From LGRD01 sp031382215 (GTDB lineage: Bacteria > Pseudomonadota > Gammaproteobacteria > Burkholderiales > Burkholderiaceae_C): a stretch of DNA of 22,909 bases. The notes under the pieces are model-generated. The model was given only the letters and a program-made list of their open reading frames with translations, did not search any database and had not been told where the DNA came from. Where the stretch lies: assembly GCA_031382215.1 (NCBI GenBank), contig JANMYQ010000114.1:1-22909 (forward strand). Reading direction: 5' to 3'. Positions 1 to 10,085 of the stretch are shown in pieces (position 1 is the stretch's first letter; the number at the start of each line of letters is the position of its first letter). The translations under genes were made by a program, and so were the position numbers.

Positions 1-1149
1 CAGTTGCCCGACGGCAAGCTCGGCGAGCTGGTGGACTTGGTGTCGACCATCGGCTTCGGCGCCACGGCCGGCGAAGCGCGCGACGTGCTGGGGCAGGTGT
101 ACGAATACTTCCTCGGCATGTTCGCCAGCGCCGAGGGCAAGCGCGGCGGCCAGTTCTACACGCCGCGCAGCATCGTCAAGACCTTGGTCGCCGTGCTGGC
201 GCCGCACTTTGGGAAGGTGTACGACCCGTGCTGCGGCAGCGGTGGCATGTTCGTGCAGAGCGAGGAGTTCATCGAATCGCACGGCGGCCGCAAGGGCGAC
301 GTGGCCATCTTCGGCCAAGAGGCCAACCCCACCACCTGGCGCCTGGCCGCGATGAACCTGGCCATCCGCGGCATCGACTTCAACCTGGGCCGCGAACCCG
401 CCGACAGCTTCACCAACGACCAGTTCAAGGACCTGCGCGCCGACTTCATCTTGGCCAACCCGCCCTTCAACATCAGCGACTGGTGGCACGCCAGCCTGAG
501 CGGCGACGCACGGTGGCTGTACGGCGACCCGCCGCCGGGCAACGCCAACTACGCCTGGCTGCAGCACATGCTGCACCACCTGGCACCCGGCGGACGCGCC
601 GGCATCGTGCTGGCCAACGGCAGCATGAGCAGCAGCCAGAACAGCGAAGGCCAGATCCGCGCTGCGATGGTCGATGCCGACGTGGTGGAAGTGATGATCG
701 CGCTGCCGGGACAGTTGTTCTTCAACACGCAGATTCCGGCGTGCCTGTGGTTCCTGGCGAAGCACAAGCGGATGCGAAAGGGCGAGGTGCTGTTCATCGA
801 CGCGCGCAAGCTGGCGGTGATGATCAGCCGGGTGCAGTGTGAGTTGACGGATGCGGTGATCGGGCGCGTCGCTGGCACGGTGGCCGCGTGGCGTGGTGGG
901 ACCAGCGCGGGCGAGTATGCGGACGTGGCGGGCTACTGCCGCAGCGTGAAGCTGGCGGAGATCGCCGAGCACGGGCATGTGCTGACGCCTGGGCGGTACG
1001 TCGGCTCGGAGGCGGTGGAGGACGACGACGGGGACTTCGTGGCCAAGATGCAGTCGCTGACCGAGAAGCTGGGCGAGCAGATGGCGAAAGGGGCGGAACT
1101 CGACCAATTGATCAGACAGAAGATCGGAGGTCTCGGGTATGACTTCTGA
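1..1149 (+). CDS. hsdM: Type I restriction-modification DNA methyltransferase subunit HsdM (5' end outside window)
   Basis: This is the modification subunit of a type I restriction-modification complex, which transfers a methyl group from S-adenosylmethionine to adenine N6 in the target chosen by HsdS. The reading frame is already open at base 1, so the true start lies upstream. The 382 visible codons compare with roughly 500 in full-length HsdM, so the N-terminal helical part is missing. Counting from base 1, the SAM-binding motif DPCCGSGGMF is at residues 75-84 and the catalytic NPPF motif at 153-156. The conserved GGQFYTPR stretch precedes them, as expected in the N6_Mtase family. The last 11 bases overlap hsdS, which fits translational coupling in an hsdMS operon. 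The identification is secure; only the start is unknown. Confidence 0.96.
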   Translation, partial: QLPDGKLGELVDLVSTIGFGATAGEARDVLGQVYEYFLGMFASAEGKRGGQFYTPRSIVKTLVAVLAPHFGKVYDPCCGSGGMFVQSEEFIESHGGRKGDVAIFGQEANPTTWRLAAMNLAIRGIDFNLGREPADSFTNDQFKDLRADFILANPPFNISDWWHASLSGDARWLYGDPPPGNANYAWLQHMLHHLAPGGRAGIVLANGSMSSSQNSEGQIRAAMVDADVVEVMIALPGQLFFNTQIPACLWFLAKHKRMRKGEVLFIDARKLAVMISRVQCELTDAVIGRVAGTVAAWRGGTSAGEYADVAGYCRSVKLAEIAEHGHVLTPGRYVGSEAVEDDDGDFVAKMQSLTEKLGEQMAKGAELDQLIRQKIGGLGYDF

Positions 1150-2452
1150 GCGTCTGACATTGGCTGACATTGCCGCACCAGTGAGGAACGCGATCGTCGG
1201 TGGCCCTTTCGGCTCGAACTTGGTATCGAAAGACTATGTCGATTCGGGCGTGCCTGTGATACGTGGCCAAAACATGGGCGGCAAGTGGATCTCCGGTGAC
1301 TTCGTCTTCGTGACGCCAGCAAAGGCGACTCAACTCACCCAAAACAAGGCGCGGCCGGGCGACTTGGTCTTCACCCAGCGCGGAACTCTGGGGCAGGTCT
1401 CACTTGTGCCGCATGGCAAGTACAGCGAGTACGTGGTCTCGCAGAGCCAAATGAAGATCACCGTCGACGAGACGAAGGTAGACGTCTCGTTTCTCTACTA
1501 CCTTTTCAAGACTCCCGCCCAGCTGCAGTACATCTTCAACTCTGCGATCCAGACTGGGGTGCCGCATACAAATCTTGGAATCTTGAAGGCAACTCCCATC
1601 GAGCTACCGCCACTGTGTGATCAGCGGAGCATCGCTGCCCTGGTGGGTGCGTTTGACGACCGCATCGCTCTCCTGCGCGAAACCAACGCCACCCTCGAAG
1701 CCATCGCGCAGGCGCTGTTCAAGTCGTGGTTCATCGATTTCGATCCCGTTCGCGTTAAGCAGCAAGGCCTCGCGCCCGCCGGCATGGACGAAGCCACGGC
1801 GGCCCTGTTTCCGGACAGCTTCGAGGAGTCGGCGTTGGGGGTGGTCCCGAAGGGCTGGCATGCGACCGCGCTGGCCGACGCGTTCGAGATCAACCCCACT
1901 CGGCTGCTAAAGAAGGGCACCATCGGGCCATATCTTGAGATGGCAAGCTTGGCGACCAGCGGCCATTGCGTTGATGCGCCGGTCCACCGTGAGTTCGGCT
2001 CCGGCATGAAGTTTCGCAATGGCGACACCTTGCTGGCACGCATCACGCCGTGCCTGGAGAACGGCAAGTCCGCGTTTGTCGACTTCCTGGCCGACGATCA
2101 AGTCGGTTGGGGCTCGACCGAGTTCATCGTGCTGCGGCCGAAGGCGCCGTTGCCTGAGTATCTCGGTTACCTGCTCTGCCGGCATCCGCACTTCAGGGAG
2201 CACGCCATACACAGCATGTCGGGCACCAGCGGTCGGCAGAGGGTTCAGAACGACGTCCTCGGTCGGTACTTGCTTGCCGTCCCCGACGGAGCGGTGGCAC
2301 GAGCGTTCGCGGACATCGTCACACCGATGCAAAGAGCGATCGGTGCAAACCACTCGACAGCCCAAACCCTCGCCGCCCTCCGCGACACCCTGCTCCCCCG
2401 CCTGATCTCCGGCCGGCTGCGCCTGCCCGATGCCGAGGCGCTGGTGCCCTGA
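1139..2452 (+). CDS. hsdS: Type I restriction-modification specificity subunit HsdS
   Basis: This is the specificity subunit, which reads the bipartite DNA target through two target recognition domains (TRDs) separated by helical spacers. The 437 residues have the usual length and order: TRD1 (about 1-150), a central conserved region containing FKSWFIDFDPV near residue 195, TRD2 (about 220-390) and a C-terminal conserved region ending in LLPRLISGRLR. The ATG at 1139 is in the overlap with hsdM and gives the usual short N-terminus. The TRD1 coding part (about 1150-1610) uses more A/T-ending codons than the rest of the island, consistent with TRD exchange. The DNA target cannot be predicted from sequence alone. 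Confidence 0.95.
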   Translation: MTSERLTLADIAAPVRNAIVGGPFGSNLVSKDYVDSGVPVIRGQNMGGKWISGDFVFVTPAKATQLTQNKARPGDLVFTQRGTLGQVSLVPHGKYSEYVVSQSQMKITVDETKVDVSFLYYLFKTPAQLQYIFNSAIQTGVPHTNLGILKATPIELPPLCDQRSIAALVGAFDDRIALLRETNATLEAIAQALFKSWFIDFDPVRVKQQGLAPAGMDEATAALFPDSFEESALGVVPKGWHATALADAFEINPTRLLKKGTIGPYLEMASLATSGHCVDAPVHREFGSGMKFRNGDTLLARITPCLENGKSAFVDFLADDQVGWGSTEFIVLRPKAPLPEYLGYLLCRHPHFREHAIHSMSGTSGRQRVQNDVLGRYLLAVPDGAVARAFADIVTPMQRAIGANHSTAQTLAALRDTLLPRLISGRLRLPDAEALVP

Positions 2453-2481
2453 CCGTGCCGCCGCAAGCGCCGCAGCCCGGC

Positions 2482-2529
2482 TTGCAGCATCGACGCCATG
2501 GCATTACGATTCGCCAATTCGTAAGGAGG
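2482..2529 (+). promoter_or_regulatory. Putative promoter and operator of the VapBC-type toxin-antitoxin pair
   Basis: A perfect inverted repeat, TTACGA (2504-2509) and TCGTAA (2519-2524), lies just before the antitoxin gene. Its left arm overlaps a possible -10 box TACGAT (2505-2510), which is 17 bp from a weak -35 TTGCAG (2482-2487). Its right arm runs into the strong Shine-Dalgarno sequence AAGGAGG (2523-2529). AbrB-type antitoxins usually repress their own operon by binding such palindromes, so this is probably the autoregulatory site. It would also give the toxin-antitoxin pair transcription independent of the hsd promoter. The palindrome and ribosome-binding site are plain to see; the promoter boxes are a guess. 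Confidence 0.55.
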
Positions 2530-2535
2530 CGCCAC

Positions 2536-2757
2536 ATGTCCGAATCCACCATCACTGCCAAGGGCCAGACCACCGTGCCGCGGCAGGTGCGTGAGCAACT
2601 GGGCGCCGGGCCGGGCACGCGGCTGGAGTGGCACGTGATGCCCGACGGCAGCCTGCTCGTGCGGGCGAAGACGCTGTCCCTCCTGGACCTGGCGGGCAGC
2701 CTCAAGGCGCCCAAGGGCAAGCGGGTGTCCATCGACGACATGAACGCCTGGCGCTGA
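2536..2757 (+). CDS. AbrB/MazE-type antitoxin (VapB-like)
   Basis: This is a 73-residue swapped-hairpin AbrB-type DNA-binding protein, likely the antitoxin for the PIN-domain gene that follows. The N-terminal segment TITAKGQTTVPRQVREQLG is the classic SpoVT/AbrB signature. The C-terminal part (about 45-73) would be the flexible region that occupies the toxin. The frame is open further upstream to 2455, but the ATG at 2536 is chosen because an AAGGAGG ribosome-binding site lies 6 bp before it and the domain begins directly. It lies 24 bp from the toxin gene. As a family, such antitoxins neutralise VapC and repress their own promoter; the palindrome just upstream fits this. Confidence 0.9.
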   Translation: MSESTITAKGQTTVPRQVREQLGAGPGTRLEWHVMPDGSLLVRAKTLSLLDLAGSLKAPKGKRVSIDDMNAWR

Positions 2758-2781
2758 CGGTTCTGCATCAAGGCCAGGGCC

Positions 2782-3183
2782 ATGGCGGCGTTGGACACCA
2801 ATGTGCTGGTCCGCTTCCTGATGCAGGACGAACCGGCGCAGTTGCGCTCGGCGCAGCGGCTGATTCGCCATAGCTTGAATGCGGGCGAACTCCTGTTCGT
2901 GCCTGTCACCGTGGCACTGGAACTCGAATGGGTGCTGCGTTCCCGCTTCGAACTGGACAAGTCTGCGGTGCTGCAGACGTTCTCGCAATTGCTGTCGACC
3001 GTCGAGCTTCGCTTTGAGTCAACGGCGGCCATCGAGTGGGCGCTCAAGCAATACAAGACTGCGACCGCGGACTTTTCGGACTGTCTGCACGCCGCGCTGG
3101 CTGCCCAGGCCGGTGAAGCACCGTTGTGGACCTTCGACAAGGCGGCGGCCAAGGTCGGCGGTGCCAAGTTGTTGACGGCGTAG
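2782..3183 (+). CDS. PIN-domain ribonuclease toxin (VapC-like)
   Basis: This 133-residue PIN-domain protein is a probable VapC-type toxin, a metal-dependent endoribonuclease that acts on tRNA or rRNA in characterised relatives. Acidic residues expected at the metal site are visible: D5 in the opening LDTNVL motif, E47 (or E49) in VALELEW, D97 and/or D100 in TADFSDCLHAALA, and D119 in TFDKAA. The active site therefore looks intact. It follows the antitoxin gene by 24 bp and precedes the DUF1016 gene by 24 bp, so it lies inside the hsd gene cluster. Its RNA target cannot be read from sequence. Confidence 0.9.
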   Translation: MAALDTNVLVRFLMQDEPAQLRSAQRLIRHSLNAGELLFVPVTVALELEWVLRSRFELDKSAVLQTFSQLLSTVELRFESTAAIEWALKQYKTATADFSDCLHAALAAQAGEAPLWTFDKAAAKVGGAKLLTA

Positions 3184-3207
3184 CCCTGCGCACATGCTGG
3201 CCCACGA

Positions 3208-3974
3208 ATGACTGCCGCCCAACCGCCACTCTCCACGCCAGACGGTTACGCCGAGTGGCTGGCCCAGCTCAAGGGCCAGATCGCCCGGGCCCGGCAACGC
3301 GCGTCACTGGCGGTCAACGCCGAGCTGGTGCAACTCTTTGGGCGCATCGGGCGCGACATCCTCCAGCGCCAGCAAGCCCAGGGTTGGGGCGCCAAGGTGA
3401 TCGACCGGCTCGCACGCGACTTGAAGGACGCGTTCCCAGACATGCGCGGCTGGTCGTCGAGCAACCTCAAGTACATGCCGTTCTTTGCCCAGCATTGCCC
3501 GGTGGGTCGATTTGGTCAGCAAGCTGCTGACCAATTGCCCTGGTTCCACAGCGTGACGCTGCTGACGCAACTGGCCGATGCAGACGAGCGGGCCGGGTAC
3601 GCCGAACAGGCGGTGGCGCAAGGCTGGTCTCGCAGCACGCTGGCCCTTCAGATCAAGAACCGGCTCGTGGAGCTGAAGGCCACCGCCTTCAAGCCTGAAC
3701 ACGCTGGCCAGCTCAACTTCTACCTCGCCGCGGTGGACGCGCAGGTCAAGGCCCCCGACGACAAACCGACCATCGGCCTGCTGTTGTGCAAGCAACAGAA
3801 CCGGCTGGTGGCCGAGTACGCGCTGTCCGGCATCGACAAACCCATCGGCGTGGCCGAATACCAGTTGCTGCGCGACCTGCCGGAAGACCTGGGGCAGAAC
3901 CTTCCGAGCATTGCCGACATCGAGGCCGAGTTGTCCGGCGAGTTGGGCTGGCCCGACGCAACGGAAGAACCGTT

Positions 3975-3978
<4 letters not shown>
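3208..3978 (+). CDS. DUF1016/YhcG-family protein lacking the centre of its PD-(D/E)XK nuclease domain
   Basis: This 256-residue protein belongs to the DUF1016 (YhcG) family, which typically has an N-terminal DUF1016_N domain followed by a PD-(D/E)XK nuclease domain, in about 340-380 residues. The N-terminal domain is present (about 10-150), with the usual SSNLKYMPFFAQ and SRSTLALQI stretches. The C-terminal segment is also typical: VELKATAFKPEHAGQLNFYL, then PTIGLLLCK and KPIGVAEYQL. Between NRL and VELKA, near base 3665, roughly 90-100 family residues are absent. These include the DPY..DFL segment and the aspartate-bearing beta strand normally found before LLFYH. The ExK half of the active site remains but its aspartate partner is gone. 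The frame is continuous, so this is an in-frame deletion, probably giving a catalytically dead protein. DUF1016 genes often accompany type I systems. The stop overlaps the hsdR start. Confidence 0.85.
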
Positions 3979-7193
<3,215 letters not shown>

Positions 7194-7259
7194 GCCTGAA
7201 GGGGTCTGCGCCGCTGAGGTACAGTGCCCGCACCCCACCCCGCCCCTCTGCAAAACACC

Positions 7260-7877
7260 ATGCTCACCGTCAATAAGCTGATCCCCCAGGCACGCGGCAT
7301 TGCGGCCGCGCTGGTCAAGCGCGCCGCCACCGTCGAGCTCGACTGGGACGTGCGCCAGAAGAGCCGCTTCGACGCCACCGACAGCCAGGGCCGCCTGCTC
7401 GGCGTGTTCCTGCCACGCGGCACCGCCGTTCGGGGCGGTGACCTGCTGGTGGCTGAGGACGGCTCGCTGGTGCGCGTGCTGGCGGCTCCGCAGGCGGTGC
7501 TGGTGGTCACCGCCTGCGCCGAGCATGGCTCGCCCTTCGACCTGCTGCGCGCGGCCTACCACCTGGGCAACCGCCATGTGCAGCTCGAGCTGCGGCCCGA
7601 CAGGCTGCTGCTGGAGCCTGACCACGTGCTGGCCGACATGCTGCGCCAGAGGCACCTGATCGTGAACGAAGCCAACGAGGCCTTCGAGCCCGAGGCCGGT
7701 GCGTATGCGGCGGACTCTGCTCACGGCCATGCGCACGATCATGGGCACCACCAGGACCACGGCCATGCCCCGGCGCCCCAAGCCGCCGTGACCCAAGCGC
7801 CCGCGCACGTGCACGGCCCCGGCTGCGGCCACGATCACGGGCATGGCCACGATCACGATCACGATCACTCGCATTGA
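7260..7877 (+). CDS. ureE: Urease accessory metallochaperone UreE
   Basis: UreE delivers nickel to the urease activation complex. The 205-residue protein has the N-terminal UreE beta domain (DWDVRQKSRFDATDSQGR region) and the C-terminal metal-binding domain with HLGNRH (101-106), whose H106 sits in the conserved GNRH motif at the nickel site. From about residue 155 the tail is a histidine-rich run with 18 His and one Cys, encoded partly by repeated GATCAC hexamers. The ATG at 7260 is the first Met that gives the standard MLTVNKLIPQ start; an in-frame upstream start at 7224 adds only proline-rich leader. Urease genes ureABC normally precede ureE, but here hsdR ends 66 bp upstream. A weak -10-like TACAGT (7220-7225) suggests a local promoter. 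Confidence 0.96.
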   Translation: MLTVNKLIPQARGIAAALVKRAATVELDWDVRQKSRFDATDSQGRLLGVFLPRGTAVRGGDLLVAEDGSLVRVLAAPQAVLVVTACAEHGSPFDLLRAAYHLGNRHVQLELRPDRLLLEPDHVLADMLRQRHLIVNEANEAFEPEAGAYAADSAHGHAHDHGHHQDHGHAPAPQAAVTQAPAHVHGPGCGHDHGHGHDHDHDHSH

Positions 7878-7900
7878 TGCCCCGAAATTGATGCCCCGAA
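7873..7900 (+). repeat. Perfect 14-bp tandem duplication across the ureE stop and ureF start
   Basis: The unit ATTGATGCCCCGAA occurs twice in a row (7873-7886 and 7887-7900). The first copy holds the ureE stop TGA (7875-7877), which overlaps an ATG (7877-7879). The second copy supplies the ATG used by ureF (7891-7893). Since 14 is not a multiple of three, the first ATG reads only four codons (ATG CCC CGA AAT) before a TGA. Confidence 0.95.
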
Positions 7901-8616
7901 CGCCGCGGCCGCCCCGCCCGACCCTCACCGCCACGTCGCTTCTGCAGTTGATCTGGCTGGCCTCGCCGGCCCTGCCGGTGGGCGGTTTCAGCTACTCCGA
8001 AGGGCTGGAGGCCGCGGTCGAAGCCGGGCTCGTGACGAACGAAGTGCAGGCCGCCGCGTGGCTGGCCGACCAATTGCACCTGAGCCTGGCGCGCAGTGAA
8101 CTCGCGGTGCTGGGCAAGGCCTTCGCCGCGTGGCAGCGCGGCGACCTGGCCCACGTGGCCGAACTGAACGTGTGGGTCGCGACCACGCGCGAATCGAGCG
8201 AGTTGCGCCAGCAGACCGAGCAGATGGGCCGCTCGCTGGTGGCGTGGCTGAAGAACCGCGGGAGCTTGGACCAGCGCGCCGATTCCCACGTGGCCGCCCT
8301 CGCAGCGCTGACCCCCGCGCCGACTTGGCCGGTCGCGTTCGCCCTGGCCGGTGCACAAAGTGGCGCGCCGCTGCGCGAGGTGCTGCTCGCCTTCGCTTTC
8401 GGGTGGGCCGAGAACATGGTGCAGGCTGCGCTCAAGTCGGTGCCGCTGGGCCAAAGCGCGGGGCAGCGCATCCTCGCGGCGCTGGCCGACGCCATTCCCG
8501 CCGAGGTCGACCACGCCACGCGCCTGATGGACAGCGAACGCCAGGCCTTCACGCCGATGCTGGCCATCCTGTCGGCCCAGCACGAAACCCAGTACTCGCG
8601 CCTGTTCCGCTCTTGA
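7891..8616 (+). CDS. ureF: Urease accessory protein UreF
   Basis: UreF bridges UreD/UreH and UreG in the complex that loads nickel into urease. The 241-residue protein has the hallmark SPALPVGGFSYSEGLE near residues 23-38 and the helix-rich remainder with LRQQTEQMGRSL and FAFGWAENMVQAALKSVPLGQ. Length and order are normal. The ATG at 7891 is the only suitable in-frame Met; the frame remains open upstream only because it runs through the repetitive ureE tail. It starts 13 bp after the ureE stop rather than overlapping it, because of the 14-bp duplication at the junction. The CYTH-domain gene follows after four bases, so co-transcription is likely. Confidence 0.95.
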   Translation: MPRTPRPPRPTLTATSLLQLIWLASPALPVGGFSYSEGLEAAVEAGLVTNEVQAAAWLADQLHLSLARSELAVLGKAFAAWQRGDLAHVAELNVWVATTRESSELRQQTEQMGRSLVAWLKNRGSLDQRADSHVAALAALTPAPTWPVAFALAGAQSGAPLREVLLAFAFGWAENMVQAALKSVPLGQSAGQRILAALADAIPAEVDHATRLMDSERQAFTPMLAILSAQHETQYSRLFRS

Positions 8617-8620
8617 AATC

Positions 8621-9148
8621 ATGGCGCGCAACATCGAGATCAAGGCCCGCATCGCCAGCATCAGCGCGCTGGAGCCCCAGGTCGCCGCGCTGGCGCAGCA
8701 CGGCCCCGAGCTGATCGAGCAGGACGACACCTTCTTTCACTGCCCGCACGGCCGCCTGAAGCTGCGCGCCTTTGCCGACGGCCGGGGTGAGCTGATCGCC
8801 TACGAACGGCCCGACACCTTGGGCCCCAAGACCTCGAACTACCTGATCACGCCGACCGCCCACCCCGATTCGCTGCGCACCACGCTGGCCCGCGCGCTCG
8901 GTGAGGCGGGCCGCGTGAAGAAGCAGCGCGTGCTGTTCCTGGTCGGCCGCACGCGGGTTCATCTGGACCATGTCGACGGCCTGGGCGAGTTCCTGGAGCT
9001 CGAAGTGGTGCTGCGCGACTGCGAGGACGTTGAGTCCGGCGTCGATGAAGCCCACGCGCTGCTGCTGCAGCTCGGCGTGCAACCGGCCAGCCTGATCGCC
9101 GGTGCCTACATCGACTTGATCCACGCCCGGACGAGCCCTGCGGCCTGA
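8621..9148 (+). CDS. CYTH-domain protein (class IV adenylate cyclase/CyaB-like family)
   Basis: This 175-residue CYTH-fold protein belongs to a superfamily that binds triphosphates and divalent metals in a beta-barrel tunnel. Members include class IV adenylate cyclases (CyaB) and thiamine or inorganic triphosphatases. Visible features are the N-terminal NIEIKARI strand with the charged E-x-K pair, QDDTFF, RLKLR, YERPD, and RTRVHLDHVDGLGEFLELEVVL, matching a CyaB-like subgroup. The substrate is not predictable. It starts four bases after ureF, an unusual place for such a gene because ureG normally follows. No established role of CYTH proteins in urease maturation is known to me. Confidence 0.88.
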   Translation: MARNIEIKARIASISALEPQVAALAQHGPELIEQDDTFFHCPHGRLKLRAFADGRGELIAYERPDTLGPKTSNYLITPTAHPDSLRTTLARALGEAGRVKKQRVLFLVGRTRVHLDHVDGLGEFLELEVVLRDCEDVESGVDEAHALLLQLGVQPASLIAGAYIDLIHARTSPAA

Positions 9149-9183
9149 GTGTCGCCTGAGCAGCACGAGAGTTCGCTGCACGG

Positions 9184-9189
9184 CATAAT
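9184..9189 (+). promoter_or_regulatory. Possible -10 box upstream of the small membrane protein and ureG
   Basis: CATAAT matches five of six bases of the sigma-70 -10 consensus and lies in a short A/T-richer gap (9149-9238) between the CYTH gene and the small ORF. No good -35 box is seen 16-18 bp upstream. The same gap has the palindrome CTGCA-C-TGCAG (9191-9201). It may allow separate expression of the downstream pair. Confidence 0.3.
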
Positions 9190-9238
9190 GCTGCACTGCA
9201 GTAAATCTGCGACTTTTCAAGCTTGAGGGATCAAAAAC

Positions 9239-9409
9239 ATGAACATCGTGATCGGATTCATCGCCGTAACGGGCCTGCTGGTGCTGGCCGCCGGCGGCTT
9301 GGTGACTTACCGCTGGAGCCGCGGCCGCAGCCCGGTCAGCGCCTCCGGCAACCGCCTCGAATGGCCGGTATCGCGCACCGAACCCGACACGCAGGCCGGG
9401 CGCATCTGA
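9239..9409 (+). CDS. Small single-pass membrane protein (56 residues)
   Basis: This short open frame encodes MNIVIGFIAVTGLLVLAAGG and then a charged C-terminal part (RWSRGRSP...), typical of a small inner-membrane protein with one helix (about 3-23) and a cytoplasmic tail. GAGGG (9225-9229), about nine bases before the ATG, is a credible ribosome-binding site, and third positions are G/C-rich like the neighbours. It ends 16 bp before ureG. I do not recognise a family, and no function can be stated. It could be a spurious ORF, but the start signal, hydrophobic segment and codon use favour a real gene. Confidence 0.6.
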   Translation: MNIVIGFIAVTGLLVLAAGGLVTYRWSRGRSPVSASGNRLEWPVSRTEPDTQAGRI

Positions 9410-9425
9410 CCTGCACCGGCCGCCC

Positions 9426-10085
9426 ATGACCGCCAGCCTGCACCACATTCCCGGCCGCACCCGCAAGCTGCCGCCCCTGCGCGTGGGCGTGGGCGGCCCG
9501 GTCGGCTCGGGCAAGACCACCCTGGTCGAGATGCTGTGCAAGGCCATGCGCGAGCGTTACGACCTGGTCGTCGTCACGAACGACATCTACACCAAGGAAG
9601 ACCAGCGCCTGCTCACCGTGGCCGGCGCTCTTGAGGCCGAACGCATCATGGGCGTGGAAACCGGCGGCTGCCCGCACACCGCGATCCGTGAAGACGCGTC
9701 GATCAACCTCGAGGCGGTGGACCGCATGCTCGAGAAATTCCCGAACGCCGACATCGTGTTCATCGAAAGTGGCGGCGACAACCTGGCAGCCACCTTCAGC
9801 CCCGAACTGAGCGACCTGACGATCTACGTGATCGACGTCGCTGCCGGCGAGAAGATCCCGCGCAAGGGCGGCCCCGGCATCACCAAGAGCGACCTGTTCG
9901 TCATCAACAAGACCGACCTGGCGCCTTACGTGGGCGCCAACCTCGACGTGATGGCGGCCGACACGACGCGCATGCGCACCACCGCGCAAGGGCTGAGGCC
10001 ATTCGTGATGAGCAACCTGAAGACGAAAGCCGGCCTCGCCGAAGTGATCGCCTTCATCGAGACCAAGGGCCTGCTCACGGCATGA
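9426..10085 (+). CDS. ureG: Urease accessory GTPase UreG
   Basis: UreG is the SIMIBI-class GTPase that powers nickel insertion into urease. The 219-residue protein has the P-loop GPVGSGKTT (24-32), TNDIYTKEDQRLL, the nickel-site motif GGCPHTAIRED, the Walker B-like IESGGDNLAATFSPEL, and the guanine-specificity motif NKTD. The family is highly conserved and the call is certain. It follows the small membrane protein by 16 bp. Its last 11 bases overlap the 3' end of the convergent metallopeptidase gene. ureD/ureH is not in the window. Confidence 0.97.
   Translation: MTASLHHIPGRTRKLPPLRVGVGGPVGSGKTTLVEMLCKAMRERYDLVVVTNDIYTKEDQRLLTVAGALEAERIMGVETGGCPHTAIREDASINLEAVDRMLEKFPNADIVFIESGGDNLAATFSPELSDLTIYVIDVAAGEKIPRKGGPGITKSDLFVINKTDLAPYVGANLDVMAADTTRMRTTAQGLRPFVMSNLKTKAGLAEVIAFIETKGLLTA

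Noticed and set aside
3786..3974. Upstream extension of hsdR
   Set aside because: It overlaps the conserved C-terminal coding part of the DUF1016 gene and is Arg-rich nonsense. GTG 3975 gives the family-typical N-terminus.
7843..7890. Upstream extension of ureF (Met-Ala then alternating Thr/Ile)
   Set aside because: It is the ureE His-tail repeat read in another frame. The ATG at 7891 starts the conserved protein.
8621..9148. Urease-associated nickel transporter or UreH/UreJ
   Set aside because: The protein has no membrane helices and matches the CYTH fold pattern instead.
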